Positions 43,471-52,820 are shown, numbered from the stretch's first letter. The stretch: 59,877 nt of DNA from Eubacteriales bacterium (GCA_030527665.1 JAUNAK010000007.1:1-59877); one strand, 5' to 3'. The notes: generated by a model from the letters alone, not told the origin. A program made the numbers and translations.

Positions 43471-43656
43471 TGTGTATCCATAGCACCAAGGATCAGTTGA
43501 TAACTAACCAGGAAGCCGATTTTCTGTGCAGGAACCTGGCCACTGCCTCAATGACTTTCGCCATTTCCTCTACGGCATCAGATACATCATTCCCCATTCC
43601 CCCCTACGGCATCGGTACGGTTTTCACCATCCCCCACGGCATCGGGTGTGGCGTAA

Positions 43657-43892
43657 GAGTCGGCGGAGCCTCCCCAAAACAAAATAGAGCCGGGTATCGT
43701 ACACATGGCTGCGCGACTTGCGTCATGTTTCCGTCCGCTGTGAAGATACGCTTTCCCCGGGTCTCGACTGTCTGAGCTTGCGAGTTTCGAGACCCGGGGA
43801 TAAAAAAGCGTGTCTGAACAGCAGGAAACATAGCCCGAGCGCTGACATGCGTACGATACCCGGCTCTCCAGTTTCTACCGCTCCGCCGACTC
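43657..43892. mobile_element. 236-bp nested foldback (hairpin) element
   Basis: Nested perfect inverted repeats: GAGTCGGCGGAGC (43657-43669 with 43880-43892), AGAGCCGGGTATCGTAC (43686-43702 with 43851-43867), ATGTTTCC (43725-43732 with 43824-43831) and TCCCCGGGTCTCGA (43754-43767 with 43787-43800). The whole stretch can fold into one long stem. It lies between an Rpn remnant and the ABC gene, and its right end contains that gene's stop codon. It codes for nothing visible. It may be a MITE-like foldback transposon or a large RNA structure. Confidence 0.75.
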
Positions 43893-45639
43893 AGGGAAGT
43901 AATTTCTGCGCATGGATCAACGCCGCATACTCCCCATCCACCTTCATCAACTCTTCATGTGTTCCCAGCTCAATGATCTTTCCCCCTTCAATTACCGCGA
44001 TCCTGGAAGCATTCCGCACGGTCGACAGCCGATGTGCGATCACGATCGTCGTTCTTCCCTTCGACAGTTCCTCAAAAGTCTTCTGGATCTTTGCCTCGGT
44101 CACACTGTCCAAGGCGGAAGTCGCTTCATCGAGGATCAGGATCGGCGGATTCTTCAGGAAGTTCCTTGCAATGGAGATCCGCTGTTTCTGACCGCCGGAC
44201 AGCAGTACGCCCCGTTCTCCCACGTAGGTATCAAAGCCGTCCTGCATGCTGCAGATATCCTCATAGACCTCTGCTGCCTTTGCTGCTCTTTCGATTTCCT
44301 CCTGCGTGGCCTCCGGTTTTCCGTATCGGATATTATCGGCAACCGATCCCGGAAACAGGAACACATCCTGCTGTACCACACCGATCGCCTTGTGCAGGGA
44401 TTCCTGTGTCACCTGGCGGATATCCCTGCCGTCGATCCGAATACTTCCCTCCGTTGCTTCATAGAACCTTGGAATCAGCTGACTCAATGTCGTTTTTCCG
44501 CCTCCGGAGGAACCTACAAAGGCGATCGTTTCACCGGCTTTGATCTCCAGAGACACTTCTTCCAGCACTTCTTTTCCTTCTCTGTAAGAAAAGCTTACAT
44601 GCTCGATGTCAATTGCACCTTTCACCTCGGACAGCTCAGCTGCATCCTTCGCATCTGCGATCTCCGGATCCAGACGCATGACCTCGGTAAAACGGTGCAG
44701 ACCGGCCATGCCGTTTGCCACCAGCTCCATCGTCTGTGTCAGCTTCCGCATCGGATTCAGAAAAGTCGCAATGTACAGACTGAAAGTGATCAGATCAATG
44801 ACCGTCAGCTGTTCTTTCATGATCAGCAGACCTCCGACACTGATCACGGCCAGCTGCAGCAGACAGAGTGAAAACTCCATACCTGCGTTAAACTGTCCCA
44901 TAACCTTATGAAACGCATATTTCGATCTTCCGTATGCAACATTTGCCGTATCGAATTTTCCAAACTCCTGCTCTTCATTGGCAAAGGCCTTTGCCGTGCG
45001 CATGCCGGACAGACCGGATTCAAACTCGGCATTCAGAGCCGCTGTTTTTGCCTTTACCACACGGGAAGTATCCCGCATATGCCGCCGCATTTTCCAGAAG
45101 ATCAGCAGCATGACCGGTACCATGACAGCAAGAACAAGTGCCAGCCGCCACTGGATCGTGAACATAATGATGAGTGCACCCAGAATCGTTGTAACCGAGA
45201 TCAGAATGTCCTCCGGTGCATGATGTGAAAACTCGGTAACATCAAACAGATCCGTCGTCAGGGAACTCAGCTGCTGTCCCACCCGTGTCCGGTCATAATA
45301 GCTGCAGCTCAGTCTCTGCAGCTGTCGAAACATATCTCTTCGCATATCCGTCTCGACCAGCACACCGAAGCGGTGTCCCCAGTACACATTGATAAAATGG
45401 AAGATTGACCGCAGAATATAGGCTGCCAGCAGAACCGCCATAACAATAAAAAATGTACGGTATGCCTGCTCCGGAAGGAGGGTATACATACACGCTCTGG
45501 ATATATATGGAAAAGCCAGATCGATCGCGGCAATTCCGGCCGCACATAGCAGATCCAGCAGAAACAGTCCCTGGTGGGGAACAAAATAACCGGCAAGGAT
45601 ACGTAAGTCTCCCTGCGTTTTAAAATTCTTTTCCTGCAT
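43891..45639 (-). CDS. ABC exporter (fused membrane and ATPase domains)
   Basis: 582 residues from the ATG at 45639; a TTG at 45660 is an alternative start, and neither has an ideal ribosome site. The N-terminal type-I exporter domain has six helices (about 15-310). The ATPase domain (about 335-580) has Walker A FVGSSGGGKTT, signature VLLSGGQKQR and Walker B ILILDEATSALD, then the H-loop IVIAHRLST. Such half-transporters act as dimers, exporting lipids, peptides or drugs. It is the third minus-strand gene after the nitrogenase-like pair, 87 bases beyond the NifK-like stop, so co-transcription is possible. Its stop codon lies inside the foldback element. Confidence 0.92.
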   Translation of the reverse strand: MQEKNFKTQGDLRILAGYFVPHQGLFLLDLLCAAGIAAIDLAFPYISRACMYTLLPEQAYRTFFIVMAVLLAAYILRSIFHFINVYWGHRFGVLVETDMRRDMFRQLQRLSCSYYDRTRVGQQLSSLTTDLFDVTEFSHHAPEDILISVTTILGALIIMFTIQWRLALVLAVMVPVMLLIFWKMRRHMRDTSRVVKAKTAALNAEFESGLSGMRTAKAFANEEQEFGKFDTANVAYGRSKYAFHKVMGQFNAGMEFSLCLLQLAVISVGGLLIMKEQLTVIDLITFSLYIATFLNPMRKLTQTMELVANGMAGLHRFTEVMRLDPEIADAKDAAELSEVKGAIDIEHVSFSYREGKEVLEEVSLEIKAGETIAFVGSSGGGKTTLSQLIPRFYEATEGSIRIDGRDIRQVTQESLHKAIGVVQQDVFLFPGSVADNIRYGKPEATQEEIERAAKAAEVYEDICSMQDGFDTYVGERGVLLSGGQKQRISIARNFLKNPPILILDEATSALDSVTEAKIQKTFEELSKGRTTIVIAHRLSTVRNASRIAVIEGGKIIELGTHEELMKVDGEYAALIHAQKLLP

Positions 45640-45726
45640 TTCTTTGTTTTTTCGCTCCAAACTCTCTGATTTTATGTTTGTCTCCCGTGTGCAGATTCTC
45701 TTACCAGATCTCTCTGCACACGCTTT

Positions 45727-47127
45727 TTATAATTTGGACATCAGCCCGTTCAGCACCTGCTCTACAAGGAACATGGCACCGTGAACCCCCATCTGGGTCT
45801 TCGGGATCACATCGGTATAGCCCATCCCCGGGTTATTGATCTCAATGCCGCAGAAGACATGATTTCCCTTTTCCAGCAGTTTCAGCTGTGCAATGGTATT
45901 GGCATCGCCGAAAACAAGCTCTGCCTCCTCCTTCGGCACCTCCCGCATTTTCAGATAGCTGCGCAGGAAGCTTCCGAATGCCCGTTTCTGACCTTCACTT
46001 CCTGCAACAGCAAAGGATGCCTCATTCGGAAGTCCGCACATATCATAGATATCCCGGATCTTCCCGTAGCACACCGCTCTTGCCCTTCGGCTGTCTTCGG
46101 CAAAAGCTTTGTTCTCTGCCTGCAGCAGACTGCAGATATCGCCGATGATCCGCTCAGCCGCCGCAAAACCGACCGGCAGCCCCGGGCAGCTATAAAACGG
46201 CTGTCCATATGTTTCCTGCAGATACTGTGCAGCAGCCCGTCCGCGGGCTGTGTCAATGACCACATTCAGATCCGCTTCCGGTATGCGAAGCAGCTCTTCC
46301 ATCGTATTTCCCGAACACAGACAGCAGTTTACCTCAATGCCGCACAGCCCCAGCATACGCTTCCACTCATTCCGGTCACCTTCCGCATAACGATCCCAGA
46401 TTGAGGAACCGATCAGGTTTACCGATTTTCTTCGCTCGTTCTGTTCCCCCACCGTTATTTCCGACTGCCCCGGAGCACTGCCGCTTTGCTCGGCAGCAGA
46501 GCCGCCGCATTCGGTCGGAATAAGCAGATTCTCAGCTGCCGGACTCACATACGGATTTTCCTTCAGATTTCGCGCTTTTAATTTTCCGCCCATCTGCTTC
46601 AGCAGTTCCACCACGGCATCCTCATAGCCATTGTCAAACTCCATGGAAAAACCCGGTGACTCCAGCATGATACAGTTTCTGTCAGGCAGTATCCTTTTGA
46701 CGAGCTCCTGCAGATGATCGCCAATGAGACAGGCACCGGGAGAATTGATGACAGCAAGCAGGTCAAAGGACACGTGCTCCCGTATATATACCAGAGCCGC
46801 CTCCACCTTCTCCGCTGTCCCATAGACGTAATCCTGTCCATCCAGTGAGGTACTCGGCACCCGCGGCTGGCGGAAAAACCAGTCATTCAGATAATTGTAA
46901 TCCACCGGAACCTTCCGACCGGTACTTTTCTCCGGCAGATACAGTGCGGGACGCATCGTCAAAAACTGGGAGGTCGTGCTGTGATAAAACTTGCAGCCCA
47001 TCGGACCGTTCAGAAGCACCATGGCCCCGTGAATGCCTTCCATGGCAAAGATCATTCCGGTCAGACTGTCCGGACGAATGCATTCCCTTTTATCCAAAGT
47101 ACTGCTCAAACAATTGTTTATCATCCT
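45727..47127 (-). CDS. nitrogenase-like component 1 subunit, NifK/NifE-N type
   Basis: 466 residues from the ATG at 47127, which has AAAGGAGG 8 bases upstream. The frame is open further, but that part lies within the preceding gene's repetitive tail. Nitrogenase component-1 fold. P-cluster-type cysteines: Cys15 (RECIRPDSLTG), Cys44 (LNGPMGCKFYHS) and Cys132 (NSPGACLIGD), spaced as in NifK. A Glu/Gly/Ser-rich insertion (about 203-237) replaces compact core sequence. The gene starts 38 bases before the NifH-NifD stop, so translation is coupled. It likely forms a heterotetramer with the NifD part of that protein. Confidence 0.88.
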   Translation of the reverse strand, partial: RMINNCLSSTLDKRECIRPDSLTGMIFAMEGIHGAMVLLNGPMGCKFYHSTTSQFLTMRPALYLPEKSTGRKVPVDYNYLNDWFFRQPRVPSTSLDGQDYVYGTAEKVEAALVYIREHVSFDLLAVINSPGACLIGDHLQELVKRILPDRNCIMLESPGFSMEFDNGYEDAVVELLKQMGGKLKARNLKENPYVSPAAENLLIPTECGGSAAEQSGSAPGQSEITVGEQNERRKSVNLIGSSIWDRYAEGDRNEWKRMLGLCGIEVNCCLCSGNTMEELLRIPEADLNVVIDTARGRAAAQYLQETYGQPFYSCPGLPVGFAAAERIIGDICSLLQAENKAFAEDSRRARAVCYGKIRDIYDMCGLPNEASFAVAGSEGQKRAFGSFLRSYLKMREVPKEEAELVFGDANTIAQLKLLEKGNHVFCGIEINNPGMGYTDVIPKTQMGVHGAMFLVEQVLNGLMSKL

Positions 47128-49675
47128 GCCAGCCTCCTTTCCCGGTATTATTTTCTGACGCATTTTTTCCTTCTGTGTAATTTTCGTCCGCAGTATTTCC
47201 TGACACAGCATCACTTGCCGCAGCCTTTCCTGACACAGCATTTTCTGTCGCAGCGTTTTGAGCCGCCTCAGTTTCATCCGCAGCATTTCCTGCCGCATCG
47301 TTTTGAACTGTCTCATTTCCATCCGCAGTGTATTCTGCCGCAGCATTTTCTGCTGCTTTTTTCTTCAGCAGCTCCACCCAGTGCTCCAGTACATGCAGAC
47401 CGGATCGGAAGCCGATTACCTGCGTCATGGACAGAGAATCCTTGACAAAATCCCCCTCTCCGATCAGGGATACATAATTGGACAGTACGATGTCCGCCTT
47501 TGTCTTCTGTATCTGTTCCTGAATGATCGGCACGCTGACTTCCTCCGTCGCAAGCCTCTGGAACCTATCATGATTGGAGATATGCAGAGGCATCTGCAGA
47601 TAGTTCAGAACACCGATCCATGTCACCTCCATGCCCAGGTCATCTGCCGTCTCCAGCAGCCAGTCCATATTGGTGTTGATGGTGGTCATCAGAAGCCGTT
47701 TGCCCTTCAGGTACGGACGCAGCTTTTCCAGTTCTTCCCGATATCGTGCCTCTTCTTTTTCCAGAATTGCCGGTACACGATCTACGCAGTCAAATTCCTC
47801 TGCGATCTCATACAGCCACCGCTTCGTCTCCCGAAAACCGACCGGCAGGCAGCTCTGTGCAAACTGACAGTGGTACTTTTCCTCCAGCCACGTCTGCAGT
47901 TCTCTACCGTCCGGACTGTCTGCTGCCAGAATATTCAGCGGTGCAGCCAGAAAGTTTTTCATCCGGTCACAGGTCGTATCTCCCAGAAACCTGGCATTGA
48001 TCCGGATATCCAGCTGTTTCAGCAGGTTCTCCACAATACGATAGTTGACTTCCACATTGTTGGAGACACCTGCTTCATTAATCAGATTGACACAGCGTCC
48101 GGACGGCTTCACCTCCGGATCGATCAGCTTCTCAGCAATGCGATGCAGAGAAAGACGTATTCCCTCCATATAATCTCCGCCGATCACGCCGTCTGCTTCC
48201 ATAATAATGACCGGCATCTCCGGCGTGGACAGTTCTTCCAGGCTTCTGACATCATCTCCTATGATTCCGCTGACGCAGGAACTGATAACGATAACGGCAC
48301 CCGGCTTCTCTTTCCTCGCTTCCAAAACTGCCTCACGGACCTTCTCTGTTCCTCCGAACACCGCCTCTGTCTGTCCGATCTCCGTACAGGAAAAATTCGG
48401 ACTGATGGCAGAAGGCATCAGAATGCCCCGGTTGAACAGATTTTTTCTGCCGGAGGAGCTGATATTCTGCCAGGTAAAAAAGGCACAGGACCGGGGCGAA
48501 TGGGCAATGATATGCGCATCCGTCAGATGCACCGCACTGGTCGCTGCTCCGTTAAAGGCACAGCCGTACAGAGTCTTTCTGACTGTCCTCTGTCCAGCAT
48601 CCGTCTGCCATCTTTTTTCCGTGTTCTCTGCGGTCTGCCCCTTGAACCGCTCTGCATTATCCGCAGCATCCTTCCATGCCGCCTTTTCCTTTCTGCCTGT
48701 CTGCAGAGTATCCCGCTCATTCCTTCCCGCCTGTCCGGTACTACCTGCCTGCAGAACCGCCTGTCCGCTGCCTCCTGCCTGCAGAACCGCCTGCTCATTT
48801 CTTCCCGTTTCCAGAACCGCCTGTCCGGTCTTCCCCGGCTGCAGAGCCGCCTGCCCATTCCTGCCCGGCTGCAGCACTACCTGCTCCAATTCATCATCAC
48901 TCAGCGGCTTTGCGGCGTACAGCGGAAGATCTCCGCAGATCCGGTCTGCAAGAGAGGCAAATACCTCCTGCACTTCCGGAAAGCCGTCCAGTTCCATTGC
49001 CGTACATTTTTCCCGCTCGGCGATTGCAAAGGCTTCGCTTCGGGGAACCCTTGCCACAACCGGAAGATCGACAGCCGCAGCAAAGCGCATCACCCGCTCT
49101 TCTTCATCTGCCAGCTTCCTCTCGTTGAAAATAATTCCCGCAACACGTTTATAGATATCCCTATCATAATTGCAGATGCCCCGAAGAATGTTGTTGGCTG
49201 CATACAGCGCCATATATTCTCCGCTGGTCACCAGAAAAACTGCATCGGCATACTCCCGCCGAACCGGAACCGCAAAACCACCGCAGACAACATCGCCCAG
49301 TACATCATAAACAATCGTATCGTAGGCTTCCTTTGCGTGATGGATCTCCAGAAATTCAAAAGCAGAAATAATTCCCCTGCCGGCACAGCCCACACCCGGT
49401 TTCGGTCCCCCGGCCTCTACACAGCCGATTCCGTACGCACCGGTGTACAGAACTTCCTCCAGTTTTCCCTGATGTTTATCATGATCCTTTAAATAATCCA
49501 GAACCGTTTGTATCTCTTTCCCGTGCATCAGCAGCCGGGTGGAATCGTGCTTCGGGTCACAGCCGATCTGAAGCACACGCACGCCCTGTTTTGCCAGTGC
49601 AGTAGTCACATTTGCACTGATCGTGGATTTTCCGATCCCGCCTTTTCCATAGACGGCAATTTCCATCGATTTCAC
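47090..49675 (-). CDS. NifH-NifD fusion: nitrogenase-like Fe protein joined to component 1 subunit
   Basis: 861 residues; GTG start at 49675 behind AAAGGAGAAACGCAAA. Residues 1-265 are a complete NifH/BchL-type Fe protein: P-loop GKGGIGKST (10-18), switch GCDPKHDST (38-46), cluster ligands Cys97 (GVGCAGRGI) and Cys131 (DVVCGGF). Residues 266-335 are a repetitive Gln/Gly linker. Residues 365-775 are NifD-like, with Cys372 (YGCAFNGA), Cys397 (PRSCAFF) and Cys467 (SSCVSGIIGDD) matching the P-cluster ligands. The position of NifD's FeMo-cofactor cysteine reads NILAADS, so that ligand is absent. The C-terminal 90 residues are an Ala/Asn/Glu repeat tail. Predicted: ATP-driven, low-potential reductase on an unknown substrate; not a nitrogen-fixing enzyme. 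Confidence 0.9.
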   Translation of the reverse strand: MKSMEIAVYGKGGIGKSTISANVTTALAKQGVRVLQIGCDPKHDSTRLLMHGKEIQTVLDYLKDHDKHQGKLEEVLYTGAYGIGCVEAGGPKPGVGCAGRGIISAFEFLEIHHAKEAYDTIVYDVLGDVVCGGFAVPVRREYADAVFLVTSGEYMALYAANNILRGICNYDRDIYKRVAGIIFNERKLADEEERVMRFAAAVDLPVVARVPRSEAFAIAEREKCTAMELDGFPEVQEVFASLADRICGDLPLYAAKPLSDDELEQVVLQPGRNGQAALQPGKTGQAVLETGRNEQAVLQAGGSGQAVLQAGSTGQAGRNERDTLQTGRKEKAAWKDAADNAERFKGQTAENTEKRWQTDAGQRTVRKTLYGCAFNGAATSAVHLTDAHIIAHSPRSCAFFTWQNISSSGRKNLFNRGILMPSAISPNFSCTEIGQTEAVFGGTEKVREAVLEARKEKPGAVIVISSCVSGIIGDDVRSLEELSTPEMPVIIMEADGVIGGDYMEGIRLSLHRIAEKLIDPEVKPSGRCVNLINEAGVSNNVEVNYRIVENLLKQLDIRINARFLGDTTCDRMKNFLAAPLNILAADSPDGRELQTWLEEKYHCQFAQSCLPVGFRETKRWLYEIAEEFDCVDRVPAILEKEEARYREELEKLRPYLKGKRLLMTTINTNMDWLLETADDLGMEVTWIGVLNYLQMPLHISNHDRFQRLATEEVSVPIIQEQIQKTKADIVLSNYVSLIGEGDFVKDSLSMTQVIGFRSGLHVLEHWVELLKKKAAENAAAEYTADGNETVQNDAAGNAADETEAAQNAATENAVSGKAAASDAVSGNTADENYTEGKNASENNTGKGGWQDDKQLFEQYFG

Positions 49676-49945
49676 TTTGCGTTTCTCCTTTGTTTTATTC
49701 TTTTAAGCCCTAATTGCAATACGCTTTTCTCTTCCGTTCATTTGCTCCTGATGAAACGTTTTGCAGCCATTTCCTCTAAATGTGCTGTACTAGCTTCAGG
49801 CTTCCCTTCGGTCGCTTTGCTGTGTATACGTTCGACTACGAAAATCGAAGATTTTCTGTCTCACTTATCGCCATGTGCATCTGCATAGTTCGTACTTACC
49901 TCGACTTTCGCCTTCGGCTCTGCAGACGTAAGTGCTCATCCTAAC
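49676..49945. other. intergenic region upstream of the nitrogenase-like operon
   Basis: Contains a weak candidate promoter on the minus strand near 49690-49725 (TTGCAA, then TAAAAC). From 49780 to 49940 the sequence is unexplained and non-coding, with several CTTCGG/CGAAAATCGAAG-like mini-dyads. No gene or riboswitch could be recognised. Confidence 0.5.
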
Positions 49946-49948
49946 ACA

Positions 49949-49976
49949 AATCGCAGAGGGAAATCCCTCTGCGATT
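49949..49976. terminator. hairpin terminator downstream of the AgcS gene
   Basis: A perfect 13-bp stem (AATCGCAGAGGGA / TCCCTCTGCGATT) with a 2-base loop, lacking a long T run. It isolates the nitrogenase-like operon from the symporter gene. Confidence 0.75.
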
Positions 49977-50017
49977 GATGATAGCATTTATTCTGTTTCG
50001 GTGTCAAAAATCCCGAC

Positions 50018-51403
50018 TCATTTACCTGTTTTTTCAAAATACGCTTTTGTCAGCTTTACAACTGTTCCGGACAGCAGGAACAGGGCAATCAGGTTGGGGA
50101 TCGCCATCAGTCCGTTGAAGGTATCGGCGATATCCCACAGCAGTCCCAGGTCGATGGTTGCACCAAGGATCGCAACGAAGGAATAGATAACCAGGAAAGG
50201 ACGAACCACTTTATCGGTGGAGAACAGGAACTCCGCACAGCGGGAACCGTACAGACCCCAGCCGATGATCGTTGAAAAGGCAAAGCAGCAAAGAGCTACC
50301 GCAGTAAAGAGGGATACCCAGCTGCCGTAGGTTGCCGTGAATCCGGAAATCGTCAGCTCCGCACCTGCTGCCTGTCCGTAGGTAATGGATGTACCGCTGC
50401 AGAGAATAACCAGTGCAGTCAGTGTACAGATAACGATGGTATCCGCAAATACTTCGAAGATACCGAAGAGTCCCTGTGCAACCGGTTCCTTTGTATCTGC
50501 ACATGCATGTGCGATCGATCCGGTACCAAGGCCGGCCTCATTGGAGAAGATACCGCGAGATACACCTTTTTTCAGGCTCAGGAACATGCTTCCGACAATT
50601 CCGCCGGTAAATGCCTGCGGAGAAAAAGCGCCTGCGAAAATCGAAGTAAATACTGCCGGAATATTACCGATATGCATGATTACAACACCGATTGCAAGAA
50701 TGACATACAGCAGTGCCATAAACGGAACCAGCTTCTCGGTTACGGTACCGATACGTTTGATTCCTCCCAGAAGAACCATGGCTACCAGAAGGGCGATAAT
50801 AATACCGATTGCCAGATTCAGCTTCGACAGATCAAACTGTGCACCGAACTGGAGCAGTGCGGAATCAATGGCGGTCGTGATCGTATTTACCTGTGTGGCA
50901 TTACCGGTACCAAAAACAGTCAGCACGCCGAACAGGGAATACAGAAAGGCAAGCCAGGTCCATTTCTTTCCCAGACCGTTGCGGATGTAATACATCGGTC
51001 CGCCTACATAGTCTCCCTGTTTGTTTCTCTCACGGAAGTGAACCGCAAGGGTAACCTCCGAGAACTTGGTTGCCATACCCAGAAGTGCCGAGCACCACAT
51101 CCAGAATACCGCTCCCGGTCCGCCGATGGCAATCGCTCCGGCAACACCGGCAATGTTTCCGGTTCCTACCGTTGCCGCCAGTGCGGTACAAACGGCCTGG
51201 AAGGGAGTCATCGAACCGTCCGATGCATCCTTTTTTGCAAACATACGGCCGATGGTGGATTTCAGTGCCACCTTAAACTTGCGGATCTGAATGAAACGGG
51301 TCCGAATACTCAGAAGAAGGCCGACACCGATGATGCAGATCATAGCCGGCACACCCCAGATAAAACCATTTACCAAACTGTTGATTTGTGCAATTTTTTC
51401 CAT
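50018..51403 (-). CDS. sodium:alanine/glycine symporter (AgcS family)
   Basis: A 461-residue membrane transporter with about 11 helices. The family signature TPFQAVCTALAATVGTGNIAGVAGAIAIGGPGAVFWMW (about 65-101) and GGPMYYIRNGLGKKW are unmistakable. It imports small neutral amino acids with Na+. The site GGAAGTAGGGTAG precedes the ATG. It lies 22 bases downstream of the tyrosine-kinase gene, so transcription may extend from the exopolysaccharide operon. Confidence 0.95.
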   Translation of the reverse strand: MEKIAQINSLVNGFIWGVPAMICIIGVGLLLSIRTRFIQIRKFKVALKSTIGRMFAKKDASDGSMTPFQAVCTALAATVGTGNIAGVAGAIAIGGPGAVFWMWCSALLGMATKFSEVTLAVHFRERNKQGDYVGGPMYYIRNGLGKKWTWLAFLYSLFGVLTVFGTGNATQVNTITTAIDSALLQFGAQFDLSKLNLAIGIIIALLVAMVLLGGIKRIGTVTEKLVPFMALLYVILAIGVVIMHIGNIPAVFTSIFAGAFSPQAFTGGIVGSMFLSLKKGVSRGIFSNEAGLGTGSIAHACADTKEPVAQGLFGIFEVFADTIVICTLTALVILCSGTSITYGQAAGAELTISGFTATYGSWVSLFTAVALCCFAFSTIIGWGLYGSRCAEFLFSTDKVVRPFLVIYSFVAILGATIDLGLLWDIADTFNGLMAIPNLIALFLLSGTVVKLTKAYFEKTGK

Positions 51404-51425
51404 AAAACTACCCTACTTCCTTTTG

Positions 51426-52820
51426 CTATTTTTTAGCCTTTGTTTCCTTGCCTCCGTTGATCACGCAGCCGGCAATATGAATGCCGATCTCATGCAGCTC
51501 CTGAATACCCTTCAGAATATACTGCCGTCTCGCATAATCATACATGACAACATACAGTGCCAGATCCACATGTTTTACAAGCATCATGGCATCTACCAGC
51601 ATCGCTGACGGCGGTGTATCCAGAATCAGAATATCACACATTCCCTCCAGCGACCGGATCAGTTCGCCCATGCGGCTGCTGCCAAGGATCTCCACTCGAT
51701 TGGACGGCTTGCTTTTTCCATACAGGACACGAAGATCCAGTTCCCTGCTTCCATCCTGTACGGCACCCAGCGCATCTTCGATCTCACATTTTCCGTTAAT
51801 GACCGCTTCCAGTCCCGGAAACTCACCTTCTTCTCCAAAAATCGCTCTCTGAGACGGATTACGAAGGTCACAGTCGACCAGAATAACTTTCTTTCCTCTT
51901 CTCGCCATCGAGATCGCAAGATTCGATGCAACCGTAGATTTTCCTTCACCCGGAATGGAACTGGTAACCATAAGCGTTTTGGTCTCCCGTTCCTCCATCC
52001 GCCGCTCCACACGGGTCCGGAGCAGACGCATGGCATCCACATATCCGGGGGCCGGATTTTCTTCCAGAATATTGATAACATTTTCTGCCGAACGCTTTCG
52101 TTTCTTTGTCCGATAGAAAGGAAGACTTCCCAGATACGGTGCATTGACCAGAGAACGCAGATCCTCTGCCGAACGGATCGTTCGGAATGTCATCATATAT
52201 ACAGCCAGGATCATCAGACCAAGCACCAGACCAATAAACGCACCCCTTCGCATGGATCCGCGTTCCACCCGCAGCTGGCCTCCGTCCTGCGGAATGCCGT
52301 TGTCATCGATCACTTCCAGCTCGGTCTGTCCGACAACATACTGGGCAACATCCGGATACTTCCGAATGACAGACTGCAGGATCTCATATGCCCTGGGGCC
52401 ATCGGAAGCAGTTACCCGTATCGTCAGCAGGTTGGTTCCGTCGATACTGTTAACCGAGATATCTCCGCCAACCCCGTTCGTTCCCAGATCCTCGGCGACA
52501 ATTTCCGATAAGGCGCCGCTGGTCAGGATATACGGAAAGATCTTGCCCAGCTGACTGGCCGTGTTACCGTTCTGTGTATCGTTGTTATTGGCATTTCCCG
52601 CCATCCGCACAGAGACCGTTGCCTCCGCTGTAAAAACCGGATTGTAATTGTAGCGTACCCGAAGGAAAAACAGGCCTGCCAGCAGCACCGCTGTCACTAC
52701 AGGAATCCACCACAGGCGCTTCATGGTGTTCATATAATCCATCAAAAAAGAGATCAGATCAATTTTTCCTGCTTCGTCCGGAGATTCCGTCATGTTTTTC
52801 TGCGTGGTATATTCACTCAT
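51426..52820 (-). CDS. polysaccharide co-polymerase/tyrosine autokinase 1 (Wzz-CpsD fusion)
   Basis: 464 residues. Two membrane helices (about 38-58 and 193-213) flank a Wzz chain-length domain. The cytoplasmic BY-kinase ATPase (about 250-460) has Walker A TSSIPGEGKSTVAS, A' KVILVDCDLRNPSQ and Walker B DILILDTPPSAM. The C-terminus (GKETKAKK) has no tyrosine cluster, so it may transfer phosphate or act structurally with its partner. The first codon overlaps the preceding kinase gene by 4 bases. Role: control of exopolysaccharide chain length and export. Confidence 0.92.
   Translation of the reverse strand: MSEYTTQKNMTESPDEAGKIDLISFLMDYMNTMKRLWWIPVVTAVLLAGLFFLRVRYNYNPVFTAEATVSVRMAGNANNNDTQNGNTASQLGKIFPYILTSGALSEIVAEDLGTNGVGGDISVNSIDGTNLLTIRVTASDGPRAYEILQSVIRKYPDVAQYVVGQTELEVIDDNGIPQDGGQLRVERGSMRRGAFIGLVLGLMILAVYMMTFRTIRSAEDLRSLVNAPYLGSLPFYRTKKRKRSAENVINILEENPAPGYVDAMRLLRTRVERRMEERETKTLMVTSSIPGEGKSTVASNLAISMARRGKKVILVDCDLRNPSQRAIFGEEGEFPGLEAVINGKCEIEDALGAVQDGSRELDLRVLYGKSKPSNRVEILGSSRMGELIRSLEGMCDILILDTPPSAMLVDAMMLVKHVDLALYVVMYDYARRQYILKGIQELHEIGIHIAGCVINGGKETKAKK

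Noticed and set aside
43510-43605. Short minus-strand frame beginning MGNDVSDAVEEMAKVI
   Set aside because: About 30 codons with the ribosome site too close to the start. Surrounding DNA is a set of degenerate ACGGCATC repeats, so chance is likely.
45727-49675. True nitrogen fixation genes
   Set aside because: The FeMo-cofactor cysteine is absent from the NifD part and no cofactor-assembly genes are present, so nitrogen fixation is not supported.
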